NCBI RefSeq assembly: GCF_024124905.1
Contig: NZ_JAMXST010000002.1
Span: 496,001 to 560,000, forward strand
Length of the DNA stretch: 64,000 nt
Reading direction: 5' to 3'
Source of the DNA: Cellulosimicrobium cellulans
GTDB lineage: Bacteria; Actinomycetota; Actinomycetes; Actinomycetales; Cellulomonadaceae
Shown: positions 63,751-64,000 of the stretch, in pieces
How positions within the stretch are numbered: the stretch's first letter is position 1
How the letters are laid out: every line of letters begins with the position of its first letter
Program-made: the position numbers and the translations under genes
Notes under the pieces: generated by a model
What the model saw: only the letters and a program-made list of their open reading frames with translations
The model's database searches: none
What the model was told of the DNA's origin: nothing

Positions 63751-64000
63751 TCAGTCCTCGAAGGTGTTGAGGAGCGAGTGCGCCGCGCGCTCCAGATAGT
63801 CCCACAGCGTCGCCTCGTGGATGGGCGCGAGGTCGAGGGTGTCGACGGCGGCGCGCATGTGCGCGAGCCAGCGGTCCCGCGCCTCGGGGTTGACCTTGAA
63901 CGGCGCGTGCCGCATCCGCAGCCGCGGGTGCCCGCGCTGCTCGCTGTAGGTCGTCGGGCCGCCCCAGTACTGCTCGAGGAAGGCGGTGAGGCGCCAGCGC
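63751..64000 (-). CDS. glbO: Group II truncated haemoglobin (GlbO-like), C-terminal part
   Basis: A partial minus-strand gene; the N-terminus lies beyond the window. The 82 visible residues begin [20 protein letters not shown], then [14 protein letters not shown], containing the proximal haem-ligand His region (H in MRHAPF), and end HSLLNTFED. The FLEQYWGGP and [10 protein letters not shown] motifs are hallmarks of GlbO-type group II truncated globins. It binds oxygen or reacts with NO and peroxide. The gene lies 33 bp before tesB on the same strand. Confidence 0.93.
   Translation of the reverse strand, partial: RWRLTAFLEQYWGGPTTYSEQRGHPRLRMRHAPFKVNPEARDRWLAHMRAAVDTLDLAPIHEATLWDYLERAAHSLLNTFED

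Overview
The window is chromosomal DNA from a very GC-rich actinobacterium. The coding style (GTG starts, stop/start overlaps, NNC/NNG codons), a PknG-type kinase, a dynamin-like GTPase pair and a secreted GH6/GH9/GH10/GH48 cellulase-xylanase set with CBM2 and fibronectin III modules point to a cellulolytic member of the Micrococcales (Cellulomonas/Cellulosimicrobium/Isoptericola type). The genus cannot be fixed from sequence reading alone. I see no transposase, integrase, phage gene or CRISPR array; this is core plus lifestyle-specific chromosome.

Layout. 1-9000: end of an SSS symporter, a P-loop kinase, a flavoprotein disulfide reductase relative, an ATP-grasp enzyme, a four-gene osmoprotectant (OpuB/ProX type) ABC importer on the minus strand, a LysE exporter, tRNA-His and oligoribonuclease. 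9000-17100: a small basic protein, a PAP2 phosphatase, an ArsR-type regulator coupled to an MFS exporter, a block of 21-bp inverted repeats, then a minus-strand biotin operon (bioY, an AMP ligase, an atypical thiolase, bioM, bioN). 17300-17909: an Hsp20 gene behind a CIRCE/HrcA operator.

17916-30899 (minus strand) is the most interesting locus. It is a tightly coupled ten-gene operon: TelA family protein, an uncharacterised 190-aa protein, a CbbX-like AAA+ ATPase, a GlnX-like membrane sensor, a GlnH-like lipoprotein, a helical protein, a PknG-type kinase, a PP2C phosphatase, a VWA protein and a zinc-ribbon FHA protein. It joins the mycobacterial GlnH-GlnX-PknG amino-acid sensing module to the kinase/PP2C/VWA triad and TelA known from Ter-type stress systems.

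31205-44924: an SDR-like protein and an FMN/F420-type oxidoreductase, tRNA-Arg, two separate copies of a DynA/DynB-like dynamin GTPase pair (33255-36520 and 40390-44237) flanking ssb, ettA and an APH-type kinase, then a thioesterase.

44982-62718 is a plant-polysaccharide locus: GH9, GH10, GH6 and GH48 enzymes with a LacI regulator and a divergent 921-aa protein that joins a LacI-type sugar-sensing domain to PAS and a degenerate GGDEF-like domain. AAACGTTT-core palindromes lie about 95-115 bp upstream of the GH9, GH6 and GH48 genes and look like a shared LacI-family operator. An NAD-binding protein, topoisomerase IB and an anchored unknown lie among them. The window ends with TesB and a partial group II truncated haemoglobin.

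Many genes here look leaderless: a TAnnnT -10 hexamer followed by 6-7 bases and then the start codon. I used this to choose several starts.
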